Part shown: positions 43,530-51,103 of the stretch, piece by piece
How the letters are laid out: every line of letters starts with the position of its first letter
How positions within the stretch are numbered: the stretch's first letter is position 1
Assembly (NCBI RefSeq): GCF_013393905.1
Contig: NZ_CP040273.1
Location: 124,001-188,000, forward strand
Direction of reading: 5' to 3'
DNA: 64,000 nt
Origin: Nostoc sp. C052
GTDB taxonomy: Bacteria > Cyanobacteriota > Cyanobacteriia > Cyanobacteriales > Nostocaceae
Notes under the pieces: generated by a model
What the model was told of the DNA's origin: nothing
The model's input: only the letters and a program-made list of their open reading frames with translations
Databases searched by the model: none
Translations under genes and position numbers: made by a program

Positions 43530-43554
43530 GGCTGCTTAACTCTCTTGGAACTGA

Positions 43555-43911
43555 TTAGTGGGACTCGTTACCAAAAGAAGTACTCCCAAGGAAGCTAGAA
43601 AAAGTAACTAGCATCCAACCGAAACAAATATGTTTTTGAGTTTGCCAATCGTATCTGTCTTCTATTATCGGGATTGTGTTAGCTTCAACGATTTCTAATC
43701 CCCAGTAGCCCAATGCACTGATGCCAAACAACATAGCACTGACGATGGACAATTTAGCGATGACTTTGAAAATGTAATTGCTTAAAGTAGGCAGTGTCTG
43801 AAGGGATTGTCTGTGACGATGATGGATAGCTAGTTCACTTGGAGCTACAACCAAAACACGTCTTGGTTTTTGTTGAGTGAGTTGGCAGACAACTTGTTTA
43901 TTATCAGTCAT
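43555..43911 (-). CDS. Small membrane protein (118 aa), paralogue of the 3994-4317 product
   Basis: Two transmembrane segments (about residues 48-72 and 92-112) surround the conserved pattern GYWGLEI ... YDWQTQKHICFGWMLVTFSS, which matches GCWGMEI ... HYWQQQKKTCLGMMLVSFSG in the other copy. Both start with M-T-x-x-K-Q-V-V. The neighbours differ at the two sites, so the gene seems to move alone or as part of plasmid modules. Function unknown. Confidence 0.65.
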   Translation of the reverse strand: MTDNKQVVCQLTQQKPRRVLVVAPSELAIHHRHRQSLQTLPTLSNYIFKVIAKLSIVSAMLFGISALGYWGLEIVEANTIPIIEDRYDWQTQKHICFGWMLVTFSSFLGSTSFGNESH

Positions 43912-44095
43912 GGGTCAAACCAAAGCCTTTGGTTGTAACTAAATTAGTTCCAGTAATTATATTGTAAACTTTCGTCAGGTAGATGTGGTTAAATTTACTT
44001 AAAATTCTATATTCAGAAAAGATATTCTTATGCTTAAGCGATGTCATACGAAAAAACTCAGAGGATAAACAAGCGATTAAGCTGAAAGTCAGTTA

Positions 44096-44135
44096 AAAAT
44101 ATCCCCCAGCACATACTGCACTGGGGAATATTTAG
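44096..44135 (-). terminator. Rho-independent terminator for the 44150-44380 gene
   Basis: On the minus strand ATATTCCCCAG and CTGGGGGATAT form the stem (one mismatch/bulge) and are followed by TTTTT. It sits 15 bases beyond the stop of the minus-strand gene, the expected position. Confidence 0.65.
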
Positions 44136-44149
44136 CTTCTATTTTTTAC

Positions 44150-44380
44150 TTAGCCAAAAGCTAATTTTCTTGCATACTCTTGTGCTTCATCTGGGGATAA
44201 AGACTGAAAATTTTTAATTAGCTCTGCCGCACGAGTTCCTCGCGCACTAAGAAGCAAGGAATAACAATGAGGTTCAGGCAGTGCTGGCTCTTTCATTTCT
44301 GCTATCCACAACCAACTTGATTCTTCGCCCTCTTCAAATTCAGAGCCATAATCATAATGTAGTTTTTCTGTGTTGGACAT
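44150..44380 (-). CDS. Small acidic hypothetical protein (76 aa)
   Basis: The product is acidic and soluble: MSNTEKLHYDYGSEFEEGEE, SSWLWIAEMKEPALPEPHCY, then a helix FQSLSPDEAQEYARKLAFG. AGGAGC lies about 9 bases before the ATG and a terminator follows the stop. It is downstream of the WGR gene by 48 bases and probably in one operon with it. Family not recognised. Confidence 0.65.
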   Translation of the reverse strand: MSNTEKLHYDYGSEFEEGEESSWLWIAEMKEPALPEPHCYSLLLSARGTRAAELIKNFQSLSPDEAQEYARKLAFG

Positions 44381-44428
44381 TGTTTTTTGCTCCTACTTTT
44401 ATCAAAAGCTTACATCTGCACCTTTAAA

Positions 44429-44989
44429 TCACAAATGTCGCCAGAAGTTCTTACTGATAGTCTTGAGACTGACTACATTGGGTTCTGCTGTCGCTTCAGG
44501 GGCATGACCAACAACTACCGCAGCAACTTGTGGTGCAGATGTCGCTAACAGAGAGTTGAGTAACTCTCGCTGATAGTCAATATCTTCTACTGTGCGGTAA
44601 ACTCTGTGGTAGTCAATTTGCATCCCTAAAGGTGTTGGTACTATTTTCAGATATTCATTTAGGGCGTTAATATAGCCATCGTGAAAAATTCTATTAGCAA
44701 TAGAAGGACGGATAATATTCAATAATTGAATAGCTCGTCTAATGTCTGCAACACTGCGACTAGCATCAATCTCTGGCTGGCTTTCGCTGTAACCTTTGGA
44801 TTTCTTTTCTGCTACCAGATTATGAAATTTAGCAATGGCTCTTTGATGATTGCCTAATGTGTGGATTTTCGTTTGCGCCTTATAACCGACTCTGCCCCAC
44901 TGCACTGTTAAGTTACCATCTTCAACAATAGCCGCCCAGAACTTATTGCTGTTCTGGATAGCATCAACAAAGACTAAATAGATTTCCAT
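44429..44989 (-). CDS. WGR-domain protein (186 aa)
   Basis: Residues 1-70 form a WGR domain: FWAAIVEDGNLTVQWGRVGY contains the name-giving W-G-R, and KAQTKIHTLGNHQRAIAKFH, EKKSKGY complete it. WGR domains bind nucleic acid in PARPs and bacterial homologues. The C-terminal 100 residues are helical with a proline/alanine linker and no recognised catalytic domain. The neighbours, an AAA ATPase remnant upstream and a small acidic gene downstream, form a recurrent type of plasmid accessory block. Confidence 0.8.
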   Translation of the reverse strand: MEIYLVFVDAIQNSNKFWAAIVEDGNLTVQWGRVGYKAQTKIHTLGNHQRAIAKFHNLVAEKKSKGYSESQPEIDASRSVADIRRAIQLLNIIRPSIANRIFHDGYINALNEYLKIVPTPLGMQIDYHRVYRTVEDIDYQRELLNSLLATSAPQVAAVVVGHAPEATAEPNVVSLKTISKNFWRHL

Positions 44990-45115
44990 CTTTCTTACCC
45001 TGTCAATTTCCTAACTTCAGGGCATTGCCCCATCTGAGATAGATATACTGAACGCGATCGCTACGAACCTAAAAGAGCGATTGCCCCATAGGATTAGAAG
45101 ACAATCGCTTTCTCA

Positions 45116-45460
45116 TCAGTTCATATTCCGAAACTTAGCAGCACGCAAAGACTGAGTTTTTGCTGCAACCACAGGACTACTAGCCCGTCGTGCGGTGGAT
45201 GCCCAACTCTGCATACGCTCGACTGCCGCCGCATCCTGAATCGCAAGCGGGGTAATGGTTTGACGACAAGCTTCGAGGTCAGCAAGTGTTACCTGCTGCG
45301 GTCTACCCTCATCGAATGCCAGCAGAGCAGCTTCCGAAGCAAGGGTTTCAAGTTCTGCCCCTGAAAACTTCGCGGTCGAGGCTGCGATCGCTTCGAGGTA
45401 CTCCGATTCCAGGTTAATGCCAAAACGTTGTTGAAAGCGGCTCTTTACGGTATTGGTCTT
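45116..45460 (-). pseudogene. C-terminal fragment of an AAA-family ATPase
   Basis: The frame reads RFQQRFGINLESEYLEAIAA, STAKFSGAELETLASEAALL and AFDEGRPQQVTLADLEACRQ, the small helical lid with sensor-2 of an AAA+ protein (FSGAELETLASEAA). The Walker A and B segments are missing; the upstream side is joined at about 45445 to the ATP-grasp gene, which is read in another frame. So the gene lost its 5' two thirds through a rearrangement. The tail is long and basic. Confidence 0.75.
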
Positions 45461-45926
45461 GAGCAAAAATCAGATACTTGGGCATCCGAATCAGGGAATT
45501 TTTTAGGGCAGATTTGAGGTAACTCTTATCAGTAAACTGCTGGATCATCGTTGGGCGATCGCCTGGCAGATTTAGAGCTTCACGCAACTGTGCAGTTAAC
45601 AGTACTGAATACTCATCGTTGGTGACAATCCGGCAGTTATCATCTAATAGTTTATAGTCAGTCTTAATCTGTTGATAGGTTTGCAACAGATTTTGTAAAT
45701 TATAAGGTTCTACAATCTGCACAATAGACAAGTATTGATACTGAGAGGGTACAACCTCACTGAGTCCTCGCCTACTACAGAGTAAAACTAGATTTCTATT
45801 CTCTGAGCAGATATATCTAAAATCAGTTTTGCTCAGAAACATATCATGTAGCACAAAGACAGTCTGCTTATTGCTATCTATCTTACTACTATGCAAAGCA
45901 ACTGGATTTGCCGATTCGCAGAGCAT
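45414..45926 (-). pseudogene. Truncated ATP-grasp ligase gene (N-terminal part), fused to AAA debris
   Basis: Residues 20-155 read KQTVFVLHDMFLSKTDFRYI ... NLPGDRPTMIQQFTDKSYLK and SALKNSLIRMPKYLIF, the pre-ATP-grasp domain and the beginning of the ATP-binding domain of a carboxylate-amine/peptide ligase (F-x-D-K-x-x-x-K). The chain ends in unrelated residues where the AAA ATPase fragment starts; the glycine-rich and catalytic C-terminal parts are absent. It overlaps the end of the D-amino-acid oxidase fragment by 38 bases. Confidence 0.7.
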
Positions 45927-46584
45927 TTGTTGTACTAAGTGGACCTAGCCCAGCACAATTAACAATTGCCCTTGCATTAAAACGGCTAAGTAGTTCCTGT
46001 TCATTTTGAACTACATTGACAGTGATTTTCTCCTGGATAATCTCACATCCAATATCCTTTACATATTGAAGTAGCCAATTCATGTAAACATCGGTATTTG
46101 TCATCGGAGCCATGTGTTTATAAGCATCTTTTATACCTCCTTGAAAATTCAAATCAATCGTTTTTTTGACAATATGTAAACCTCTTTCAAATCCATCAAC
46201 TTTATCCTTCAACTCATTCATTTTGTTTAGATCAGCAGGTCGATTTTCCAAAACATCCTTAAAATAGAAATACCCATCCCTCAAATAAATCCCTGTTTTT
46301 TCTGAACCAAACTCTGTATGTATTTTCTTGAATTTATTATAGGTAGTCATACACCAGTCTTTAGAGCGTTCCAGCGATCTAGGAGATCCATGACGACCAC
46401 AGACTGCTGGAGGCCATTCCCATAATGCACCTGCCACAATAGAGGTTAAGTCTGGGGCAAAACGATCTGCAACAATCACAACATTAAAACCTGCCTCTCT
46501 TAGACATATAGCAGTTGTTAGACCACTGACTCCTGCTCCAATTACTAAAATGTTCGTATCATTTTTCGCTAATGGGTTGTTCAT
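45889..46584 (-). pseudogene. Truncated D-amino-acid-oxidase-like FAD oxidoreductase
   Basis: The FAD-binding motif ILVIGAGVSGLTTAICLREA (about residues 11-30) and the SIVAGALWEWPP segment are typical of the DAO/glycine oxidase family. The frame stops at 231 residues right after VNCAGLG, whereas family members continue for a further 100 residues with the substrate-binding and second FAD motifs. A rearrangement at about 45935 put the ATP-grasp gene there. GAGATAACC precedes the ATG. It is probably inactive. With the ATP-grasp, PhyH and methyltransferase remnants it may come from an amino-acid-derived natural product cluster (inference). Confidence 0.75.
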
Positions 46585-47188
46585 TAAAGGTTATCTCGAT
46601 TTTTTGTACTACAAAATAAATGTATTCTCTTGCATATTACTAATATTAATTGGGACAATTTTGGGCTGACGCAGCGTTAAGGAATTCTTAGCCTTTGACA
46701 TTTGCTGCTACAAAGATTGTTTATTAATAGTTTTTGATTAAAAACTAGGTATAAGCAGTATTAATAATTCCGAAAATGAGTGACTATTTTTGAGTACTAG
46801 CTCAATGATAGATGAGCTTCTTAGTACAATATCTAATAAATTTGTGACTAATTGAGCAACCTACTGGTTAGCCTTTAAGAAACTCGATAAGACTACGAAT
46901 TTGTAAATTTCTTACTTACAGTATGTCTGGAAAGTAAGACAGTCTCCCAATACAGCACTCATCACTCCAATCGCCTATATCAGCACCACTTTTGGCAATA
47001 AAAGAGAAAATCAATTGTGGAAGCGATGAACTACGAAGAATAGAGCAAAAGAGAGAGGAGTTCGACTTCAACCTTCGACTAGCTTGAATCAACACATTGC
47101 ACACTGAGTATTTAAAAGTAAAAGGCGAAATATTGTTATTGGCAGCCAAGGTGGAGCGAGGCTGTTAAAGCCAGATTAAACTAAGGGT
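46585..47188. other. Intergenic stretch with a decayed repeat shared with 61.5 kb
   Basis: No gene is supported. Bases 46977-47022 (ATATCAGCACCACTTTTGGC, then AATAAAAGAGAAAATCAATTG) resemble 61490-61533, so both are remnants of one element. Otherwise AT-rich. Confidence 0.35.
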
Positions 47189-47725
47189 ATGAGAATTGGT
47201 ATTTTCGAGCAGATGACAGTTAATAATGAATTGATTCTTACGCTCTTTATTCTGATTATAAGCCTGCTAGCTCTTGGCTATGGTTTTGGTGTGAAAGCTC
47301 GACGTTTACCCTTTACGGCAGAAATTGGGTATAACCAGCAGCAATGGCAATTTCTGCGATGGTGGGTCAAGTTAGCCTTAGTTGCTGGAGTTTTGTTACC
47401 GATGTGCTTGTTAGCTCTGGCTTGGAAACAACCATCTGCATGGGTATTTTGGGGAAGTTACCTGTTGATAGTCGCTGTACAACTCATATCTGAACGTGTT
47501 TTTAGTCGCTCCCTAGTGCCAAGTATTGTTGTACCTATTGGCTTTTTATACACAGCTTTTCGGTTGTGGCAACTGCTTAATGGACTCACACAATTAACAT
47601 TTTCCTATTTGACATTATTGGGTTTTGGCGTTGTTGTCTTGTTTTGGGTTTCTAACTTAATAATGTTGATGGTGATGCCCATTCCAACAATCTTTAAAGG
47701 TTCGGAGTCAATTGAACAATCTTGA
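47189..47725 (+). CDS. Integral membrane protein (178 aa)
   Basis: About five transmembrane segments: residues 13-32, 58-77, 82-105, 118-138 and 142-165. Short charged loops (VKARRLPFTAEIGYNQQQWQ) lie between. Starts are possible at 47189 and 47213 (MTVNNEL). No motif points to a transporter or enzyme family; it resembles uncharacterised cyanobacterial membrane proteins. It converges on the nuclease gene with 50 bases between stops. Confidence 0.6.
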   Translation: MRIGIFEQMTVNNELILTLFILIISLLALGYGFGVKARRLPFTAEIGYNQQQWQFLRWWVKLALVAGVLLPMCLLALAWKQPSAWVFWGSYLLIVAVQLISERVFSRSLVPSIVVPIGFLYTAFRLWQLLNGLTQLTFSYLTLLGFGVVVLFWVSNLIMLMVMPIPTIFKGSESIEQS

Positions 47726-47775
47726 TTTTAATGAAACATTTTTACTGCTTAACTGAAAGCTGTGTTTCGTCGTAG

Positions 47776-48465
47776 TTATTTTTCGCACCCAATCCCATCA
47801 CCATCTCGGTCAAACCCATGAGGATCTGGTGGCAGCACTTTAAACCTTCGTTGGCTAATATTTCGGCAATCTAAGTCTGGTGAATTCTTTGGAATGCAAA
47901 AATCTGGGTAAGCAGGATCGCAGTTATTCTGTTGCTGCGGTTGAATCGCCTGTGAAGTTGTCTTTTGGGTAGCTCTGTGGCGGAAGTCCCAAGGCATCAC
48001 AGGATTAGCCTGACTCCAAAATGCTAAACGCTGTTGTTTGGCGGTGTTTTCACCCTGCAACAAACTATCTTTAGATTGTGGGCAACTTTTGAGATACTGA
48101 CGATACACTACAGCCTGTCCCTCTTGCACCATACTCACGTTGACACTGCGATTCTCGACAAACACCTCTGCAACTAAGCGCTTATATTTGTCAGTTTCAA
48201 TAGCACGTAGGGTAACGGACTGTCCTACTGGAAGTAATTGCTTTAGTCGCGTTGCCGATTGTTGACCCCAAGGATTCTGTTTCATCTCTGGTGCATCAAT
48301 GCAAGCGAGGCGGAGTGTTACAGTTTTGTTACCAGTTCTCACCCGTATGGTGTCACCGTCGCCTACGCTTACAACTGTGGCGGTAAGATTGTTGGCAAAT
48401 ACGGGTAACGACATTTGAGCTACAAGCAGAACGCTAATTGCAACAAAGGAAATTTTCGGAAGCAT
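47776..48465 (-). CDS. Secreted thermonuclease-like protein with C-terminal Excalibur domain (229 aa)
   Basis: A Sec signal peptide (MLPKISFVAISVLLVAQMSL, PVFA cleavage near residue 24) precedes an SNase domain (residues 27-145). The catalytic residues of staphylococcal nuclease have counterparts: Arg52 and Glu60 in LRLACIDAPE and Arg96 in DKYKRLVAEV. After a Gln-rich linker, the last 35 residues form an Excalibur calcium-binding motif (DRDGDGIGCEK). It is a calcium-dependent extracellular nuclease that would degrade DNA/RNA in the periplasm or outside. All key residues are present. Confidence 0.9.
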   Translation of the reverse strand: MLPKISFVAISVLLVAQMSLPVFANNLTATVVSVGDGDTIRVRTGNKTVTLRLACIDAPEMKQNPWGQQSATRLKQLLPVGQSVTLRAIETDKYKRLVAEVFVENRSVNVSMVQEGQAVVYRQYLKSCPQSKDSLLQGENTAKQQRLAFWSQANPVMPWDFRHRATQKTTSQAIQPQQQNNCDPAYPDFCIPKNSPDLDCRNISQRRFKVLPPDPHGFDRDGDGIGCEK

Positions 48466-48603
48466 CTGTAGTAATAATCACTATATAATACTTATGATGC
48501 CCAGACAACTAATTAAAAGTAGCTAATAAAATCAGTAAAGTTAAATTAATAACCCAAATTGTTAGTTAAGTTGGTGCTGCTCTTTTGTCGCAACTGATAA
48601 TCG

Positions 48604-49056
48604 TCATACACTAACATTGACTAAATCAACATCAGCAAGCCATATTGTTCTGCTTTGGGCAGACACTTCTTCTAAAATTGGAGAGCGCCACTCTACCCCA
48701 TAAAGCCAATTATCTTTGAGGCTAACAATTCCTTGAATAATACGGCGTGTCGGCTGTTCACCGAAATCAACCTCAACTATATCCCCCAATTTAAAAGCTG
48801 GAGTAAAAACAGTGGACTTTTCTAGTCGATTTGTTCTATGAAATTCTTGTTCAGCTAAGTAGAGAGTTTCATTCTGGCAAACAATTGCATAAATCCATTG
48901 CTGTCTTTCCCACTGAACACCACAGCAGTAGCCTGACAAATCTGAGATTGGCAACACAACTTTTTCTAACATTTTCACTGCTAAGGGAGGCATGGACTGA
49001 CCCCATTCAGGAGAAATATGCCAACAGGATTCTAAGGCGGTAATTTGGTTAATCAT
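48604..49056 (-). CDS. DUF1392-family protein (150 aa)
   Basis: The sequence INQITALESCWHISPEWGQS, PPLAVKMLEKVVLP, GYCCGVQWERQQWIYAIVCQ and FKLGDIVEVDFGEQPTRRII matches the Nostocales DUF1392 family along its whole length. These are small soluble proteins with a beta-rich core, frequently present in several copies on Nostoc plasmids; their role is unknown. The layout (a C-terminal GIVxxKDNWLYGVEWRSP) is complete. It stands alone, with a divergent upstream region to the PhyH gene. Confidence 0.85.
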   Translation of the reverse strand: MINQITALESCWHISPEWGQSMPPLAVKMLEKVVLPISDLSGYCCGVQWERQQWIYAIVCQNETLYLAEQEFHRTNRLEKSTVFTPAFKLGDIVEVDFGEQPTRRIIQGIVSLKDNWLYGVEWRSPILEEVSAQSRTIWLADVDLVNVSV

Positions 49057-49229
49057 CTGGGAATGTAGTTCTCTTTTTTATACATACACTCACTTGCATC
49101 AGTCTGATCCGGAATATAATTCAAAATAAATATAGAAATGATTGACTGGTATCTGATGTTTATTAGCAGCTGTCCCTAATAGAGATGATCTATCCCTAAC
49201 CTCTAACTATTGAAAAACAAAGAAAAAAA

Positions 49230-50075
49230 ATGACTGAATATTTAACTGGTAAAAAAACAACTATAGAGCAACTAAATGAATGGATTGAGTTTTTTCATAC
49301 TCATGGTTTTCTTGTAATTGACAATGTGTTGACACCTGAACAATGTCAGCTTCTAAAGAATGATTTAGATGAAACTCTCAAAAAAATTGAAGGTGAAAAT
49401 TATCACGAATCAAAAAAAATGATGATGAAGCGAATGTTCGAGCATTCAAAGCAAAATCTAAATCTTTTTGCTTTAGAACCCATAGTTACATTTGCAGAAC
49501 ATTTAATTGGTGGAGCAAATGGAATAGGTTACTCAATACAGGATGGTGTTCCCAACGCTAATATAATTCATGTTATCCACAATAACTCATTTAAGATTCC
49601 TCCAAACACTGATGGTTTGGCTAAAAATGCTTGGCATCAAGACGATACACCGCACGTAATTTCCCTTGATGGGGAACCCTTAACCAACATTCGCCTGAAT
49701 GTTCTAGCATTCACAGTAAATTATTACTTGACAGATGTACTATCTGAAAGAAATGGGCCAACTCAGGTGATTCCAGGATCTCATCTGTTTGGCAAGTTCT
49801 GCAATGGTGATATTTCTGGATATGAAGACCGGGTTTATAACTGCTTGGGAGCAATGGGTTCTGCTGTTTGTTTTAACAATCAGGTATGGCATAGAGGGTC
49901 TAGAAATTCGTCCTCTATAACTCGCTACATTACGCAGATTACCTATGCAAAAAGACTGGTTGGGCATAAGTACGAACCCTTTATGAATTATCAAATGCCT
50001 AGTCACTGCTATGAAGAAGCAGACCAGAGATTGAAGCAACTCTTAGGATTTCTTCCCAACGGCGCTTATGGTTAA
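49230..50075 (+). CDS. PhyH-family Fe(II)/2-oxoglutarate dioxygenase (281 aa)
   Basis: The double-stranded beta-helix metal triad is recognisable: H-x-D in NAWHQDDTPH (about residues 135-144) and the distal His in NNQVWHRGSRNSS (about 222). A downstream Arg in SSITRYITQITYAKR (about 233) would bind 2-oxoglutarate. The N-terminus (EFFHTHGFLVIDNVLTPEQC) is the family's usual opening. The fold is complete at 281 residues. Such enzymes hydroxylate lipids or natural products. The neighbours (D-amino-acid oxidase, ATP-grasp and methyltransferase remnants) suggest an original role in a biosynthetic cluster. Confidence 0.85.
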   Translation: MTEYLTGKKTTIEQLNEWIEFFHTHGFLVIDNVLTPEQCQLLKNDLDETLKKIEGENYHESKKMMMKRMFEHSKQNLNLFALEPIVTFAEHLIGGANGIGYSIQDGVPNANIIHVIHNNSFKIPPNTDGLAKNAWHQDDTPHVISLDGEPLTNIRLNVLAFTVNYYLTDVLSERNGPTQVIPGSHLFGKFCNGDISGYEDRVYNCLGAMGSAVCFNNQVWHRGSRNSSSITRYITQITYAKRLVGHKYEPFMNYQMPSHCYEEADQRLKQLLGFLPNGAYG

Positions 50076-50128
50076 TCTGATGATTATGAGGCTCTAAATT
50101 CAAACTAAAACTTAGCTTTAATTTAGAG

Positions 50129-50335
50129 ATAAAAGGGCAAAAGGCGCTAGTTATTGGTTGTGGCTTAGGAGATGATGCCAAACAACCAACATTGCTATCG
50201 CAGTGGTGGGGAGAGCAAAATGGCCCCTTTTACAGATTTGTTGGTACGGGAGTAATGCCAGAATTGTCTAATTGCAGTAACGTTACTCCCCAAGAAGCAG
50301 TCAAAGTTTCACAGTCGATTCGATACTTGAATTAA
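50129..50335 (+). pseudogene. Remnant of a class I methyltransferase
   Basis: Right after the PhyH gene the frame reads IKGQKALVIGCGLGDDAK, which is motif I (SAM-binding VIGCGLGDDAE) of a methyltransferase of the thiopurine/TehB-like type. It continues with unrelated residues (QWWGEQNGPFYRFVGTGVMP) to a TAA at 50333-50335. The N-terminus has no start codon. The functional gene is lost. Confidence 0.55.
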
Positions 50336-50337
50336 TC

Positions 50338-50554
50338 GATTATGGCTTTGCAGTGATTGGATTGACAGTAGTAAAGCAATTCATCTATGGCGCTACTTTT
50401 TCTTTAAACTGTTTCCCAGCAGAGAATGCAGGCACTTTGGTAGCTGGGATAGTCATTAGCTCATTGGTTTTCGGATTACGCCCCTCGCTCTTAAAAGCGA
50501 TGCCTACGGCGGCAAGCTACGCGTCGCTCGAATCACCCAAACCTTATCAAGTAG
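50338..50554. other. Decayed sequence with a dispersed palindromic repeat
   Basis: A frame from 50353 encodes a hydrophobic stretch (GTLVAGIVISSLVFGLRPSL) but has no ribosome-binding site and overlaps the GNAT gene end. From 50494 to 50533 lies a repeat (AAGCGATGCCTACGGCGGCA AGCTACGCGTCGCTC, split here) of the type known from heterocystous cyanobacteria, related to the one at 62360. I see no functional gene. Confidence 0.4.
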
Positions 50555-51052
50555 TTAGCCATTATAGGCGAATACCAAAAATTCAGTGCCTTCATAGATG
50601 AACTCTCCCATCTTGCACATACCCATCTTTTGATGTGCCTGAAGTGATGCTTTGTTGTTTGCCTTGATGAACAGTATCCCTTCCCGTTCTGGTAAAAAAT
50701 CTTTCAATTTAGCAAACATTACCGCAGCAATACCTTGCCCTCGCATAGTTTCATCAACACAGATGGGGCCATATAAGTAAGAATCTTTTGTACCAGCATA
50801 GGCTTGTAACATTACCGTTATAATTGGTAAATTAGCAGTTGCCTTTGACCAACTGAGTAAGAATCCTACAACTTGCCCATCTTTGCGGGCTACAATGCTC
50901 GGCATTTTAGATATGGTCATCATCACTGCCTCTGGCTCAAGATGACCTAACAACATACCACCATGTTCTGCGTCATTGGCTTGCGCCAACTTGAGAATTC
51001 CAGTAACATCGCTGAGGGTGGCACGAGCAATCACGATATCATTGAGACACAT
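50555..51052 (-). CDS. GNAT-family N-acetyltransferase (165 aa)
   Basis: The acetyl-CoA-binding signature is YLYGPICVDETMRGQGIAAV (R-x-x-G-x-A, about residues 93-112), followed by helix FAKLKDFLPER and the strand ILFIKANNKASLQAHQKMGM. The protein is a single complete GNAT domain of usual size. Its substrate, an amine or amino acid, cannot be told from sequence. It lies 51 bases from the stop of the molybdopterin oxidoreductase and may be transcribed from the same region. Confidence 0.85.
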   Translation of the reverse strand: MCLNDIVIARATLSDVTGILKLAQANDAEHGGMLLGHLEPEAVMMTISKMPSIVARKDGQVVGFLLSWSKATANLPIITVMLQAYAGTKDSYLYGPICVDETMRGQGIAAVMFAKLKDFLPEREGILFIKANNKASLQAHQKMGMCKMGEFIYEGTEFLVFAYNG

Positions 51053-51103
51053 ATTTGGTTGAAATAAGTGAGGAGATACTCAAAATCGAAGAACAAGTAA
51101 TCC

